The notes beneath the pieces were generated by a model. It did no database searches, was not told the origin of the DNA, and saw nothing but the letters and a program-made list of their open reading frames with translations. The position numbers and the translations under genes were made by a program. From an uncultured Amaricoccus sp. (GTDB lineage: Bacteria; Pseudomonadota; Alphaproteobacteria; Rhodobacterales; Rhodobacteraceae): a DNA stretch of 7,948 nt. Location: assembly GCF_937858865.1 (NCBI RefSeq), contig NZ_CALLYO010000258.1, positions 1 through 7,948 of the forward strand, given 5' to 3'. Position 1 is the first letter of the stretch; the number at the start of each line of letters is the position of its first letter. Below, in pieces: positions 6,901 to 7,948 of the stretch.

Positions 6901-7881
6901 TCGCCACCTGGCGACCGGCCCGGTCCGGATGCCGGATCGGAGCACGATCTCCGAGACGAGGTGCTCCCGCCGGTAGGCCATGACGTGCACGCCCGCCACG
7001 CCGGGGATCGCGCGTATCCGCTGCATCAACTCGACGCAGAGTTCCGTGCCCTCGGCAGCCGGATCCCGCGCCCGCTCCAGCCGCTCGATCACCGCGTCGG
7101 GGATGTGGATGCCGGGGACATGGGCGCGCATCCAGCGCGCCGCGCGCGCCGAGGCGAGCGGCCCGACACCGGCGAGGATGAAGGCCCGGCGGTCGAGCCC
7201 GAGGTCGCGGACCCGCGCCATGAACCGCTCGAACGGCGGCAGGTCGAAGATGTAGTTGGTCTGGATGAACTCGGCGCCCGCCTCGACCTTCTTGGCCAGC
7301 CGTTCCGGCCGCCAGTCCACCGGCGGCACGCAGGGGTTCTCGGCGGCGCCGAGGAACATGTGCGGCGGCCGGGTGAGCCGGCGTCCCGAGAGCAGCACGC
7401 CGTCGTCGCGCATGGTGCGGATGGTCCGGAGCAGCATCAGCGAATCGAAGTCGAAGACCGGCTTCGCCCCGGGCTGGTCGCCTACCCCGACCCCGTCGCC
7501 GGTCAGGCACAGGACGTTCCTGACCCCCATAGCCGCCGCGCCCAGCACGTCGCCCTGGATGGCGATGCGATTCCGGTCGCGACAGGAGATCTGGTAGATG
7601 GTCCCGTAGCCGGCCCGCGTCAGGAGCGCGCAGATGCCGATCGAGGACATGTGGCAGTTGGCGCCCGATGCGTCGGTGGCGTTGATCGCGTCGGCTACCT
7701 CGGAGAGCGGCCGCGCCGCCTCGAAAACATCCGCCGGGTCGGCGCTGTCGGGCGGGTTCAGCTCGGCGGTCACCACGAATCGCCCGGCGCGCAGCGCCCG
7801 CTCGAGCCGGCTGCCGGAGGACATACCGGGCGGCGGCGCCTCGTAAGGGGGGATGTGGTCGCCGGGAAGCTCCGCGCTCAC
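6898..7881 (-). CDS. metF: Methylenetetrahydrofolate reductase family protein (MetF-like)
   Basis: Flavin-dependent TIM-barrel enzyme expected to interconvert 5,10-methylene-THF and 5-methyl-THF. The 327 residues fit a bacterial single-domain MTHFR. VTAELNPP places the likely catalytic Glu at E40. ISCRDRN (98-104) and GDVLGAAAMGVRNVLCLTGD (D129 at the end) match the flavin/folate-site blocks of the family, followed by FDFDSLMLL. The start is GTG at 7881, chosen because GGAGAG lies 8 bases upstream and the GTG overlaps the previous gene's stop as GTGA. An ATG at residue 20 (7824) has a weak ribosome site but would drop only a proline-rich leader, so it remains possible. Six or more cysteines are scattered through it. 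It converges on purU with 24 bp between stops. The sequence differs from the E. coli type and resembles MTHFRs found with corrinoid methyltransferase genes, so catabolic methyl-THF oxidation is a plausible role (inference). Confidence 0.85.
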   Translation of the reverse strand: MSAELPGDHIPPYEAPPPGMSSGSRLERALRAGRFVVTAELNPPDSADPADVFEAARPLSEVADAINATDASGANCHMSSIGICALLTRAGYGTIYQISCRDRNRIAIQGDVLGAAAMGVRNVLCLTGDGVGVGDQPGAKPVFDFDSLMLLRTIRTMRDDGVLLSGRRLTRPPHMFLGAAENPCVPPVDWRPERLAKKVEAGAEFIQTNYIFDLPPFERFMARVRDLGLDRRAFILAGVGPLASARAARWMRAHVPGIHIPDAVIERLERARDPAAEGTELCVELMQRIRAIPGVAGVHVMAYRREHLVSEIVLRSGIRTGPVARWR

Positions 7882-7948
7882 CGGCGCCGCTCTCCGGAGG
7901 CGCGCGGCGGTTCCCCGGCAAGGGGCACGCTCGCGGGCTCGATCGCCC
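7878..7948 (-). CDS. C-terminal end of an unidentified minus-strand gene
   Basis: Reading in from the right edge, one minus-strand frame is open for about 23 codons and stops at TGA (7880-7878), ending in GEPPRASGERRR. The TGA overlaps the metF GTG as GTGA, the 4-base overlap typical of translationally coupled operon genes. The tail is charged and proline/arginine-rich, like a disordered C-terminus, and matches no family I recognise. The frame of metF itself is also open to the right edge, so an N-terminally longer metF without this gene cannot be excluded. Corrinoid-methyltransferase partner genes often precede such metF genes, but nothing in these codons proves that. Confidence 0.45.
   Translation of the reverse strand, partial: AIEPASVPLAGEPPRASGERRR
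7890..7895 (-). promoter_or_regulatory. Ribosome binding site supporting the GTG start of metF
   Basis: Read on the minus strand, GGAGAG lies 8 bases before the GTG at 7881 and inside the last codons of the upstream gene. It favours the GTG over the downstream ATG at 7824. Confidence 0.55.

Noticed and set aside
6809..7921. A 370-codon minus-strand frame overlapping the metF region
   Set aside because: It is Arg/Ala/Pro-rich and a shifted reading of metF; the 6898-7881 frame holds the MTHFR motifs.

Overview
The window is a dense, GC-rich (by eye about 70 %) chromosomal stretch with short intergenic gaps. Protein sequences and gene order fit an alphaproteobacterium of the Rhizobiales/Rhodobacterales type, but the genus cannot be read from the sequence. 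No mobile element, tRNA, rRNA, CRISPR array or phage gene is visible, and gene composition looks uniform.

Plus strand, 1-6873. The window opens inside soxA, the alpha subunit of heterotetrameric sarcosine oxidase. It is followed by soxG (gamma subunit), glyA (serine hydroxymethyltransferase), sdaA (single-chain iron-sulfur L-serine dehydratase) and purU (10-formyltetrahydrofolate deformylase). soxB and soxD are expected just left of the window. The soxA-soxG gap is 14 bp, glyA-sdaA 5 bp and sdaA-purU 31 bp. The only sizeable gap (116 bp, soxG-glyA) holds two inverted repeats and a small AT-rich pocket, so a separate glyA-sdaA-purU transcript is possible.

Minus strand, 7948-6898. A methylenetetrahydrofolate reductase family gene (metF-like) converges on purU. 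It starts with GTG in a 4-base GTGA overlap with the end of another minus-strand gene, of which only the last 23 codons or so are inside the window. A perfect 9-bp inverted repeat joins the stop codons of purU and metF.

Together the genes make a sarcosine/glycine and one-carbon module. Sarcosine oxidase converts sarcosine to glycine and places the methyl carbon on tetrahydrofolate as 5,10-methylene-THF, with H2O2. GlyA joins glycine and methylene-THF to serine. SdaA deaminates serine to pyruvate. PurU releases surplus one-carbon units as formate and regenerates THF. The MetF-like protein interconverts methylene- and methyl-THF. This is a recognisable catabolic locus (final steps of choline/betaine/creatinine breakdown), not an unknown system. 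The points most worth a second look are the two inverted repeats and the coupled minus-strand operon.
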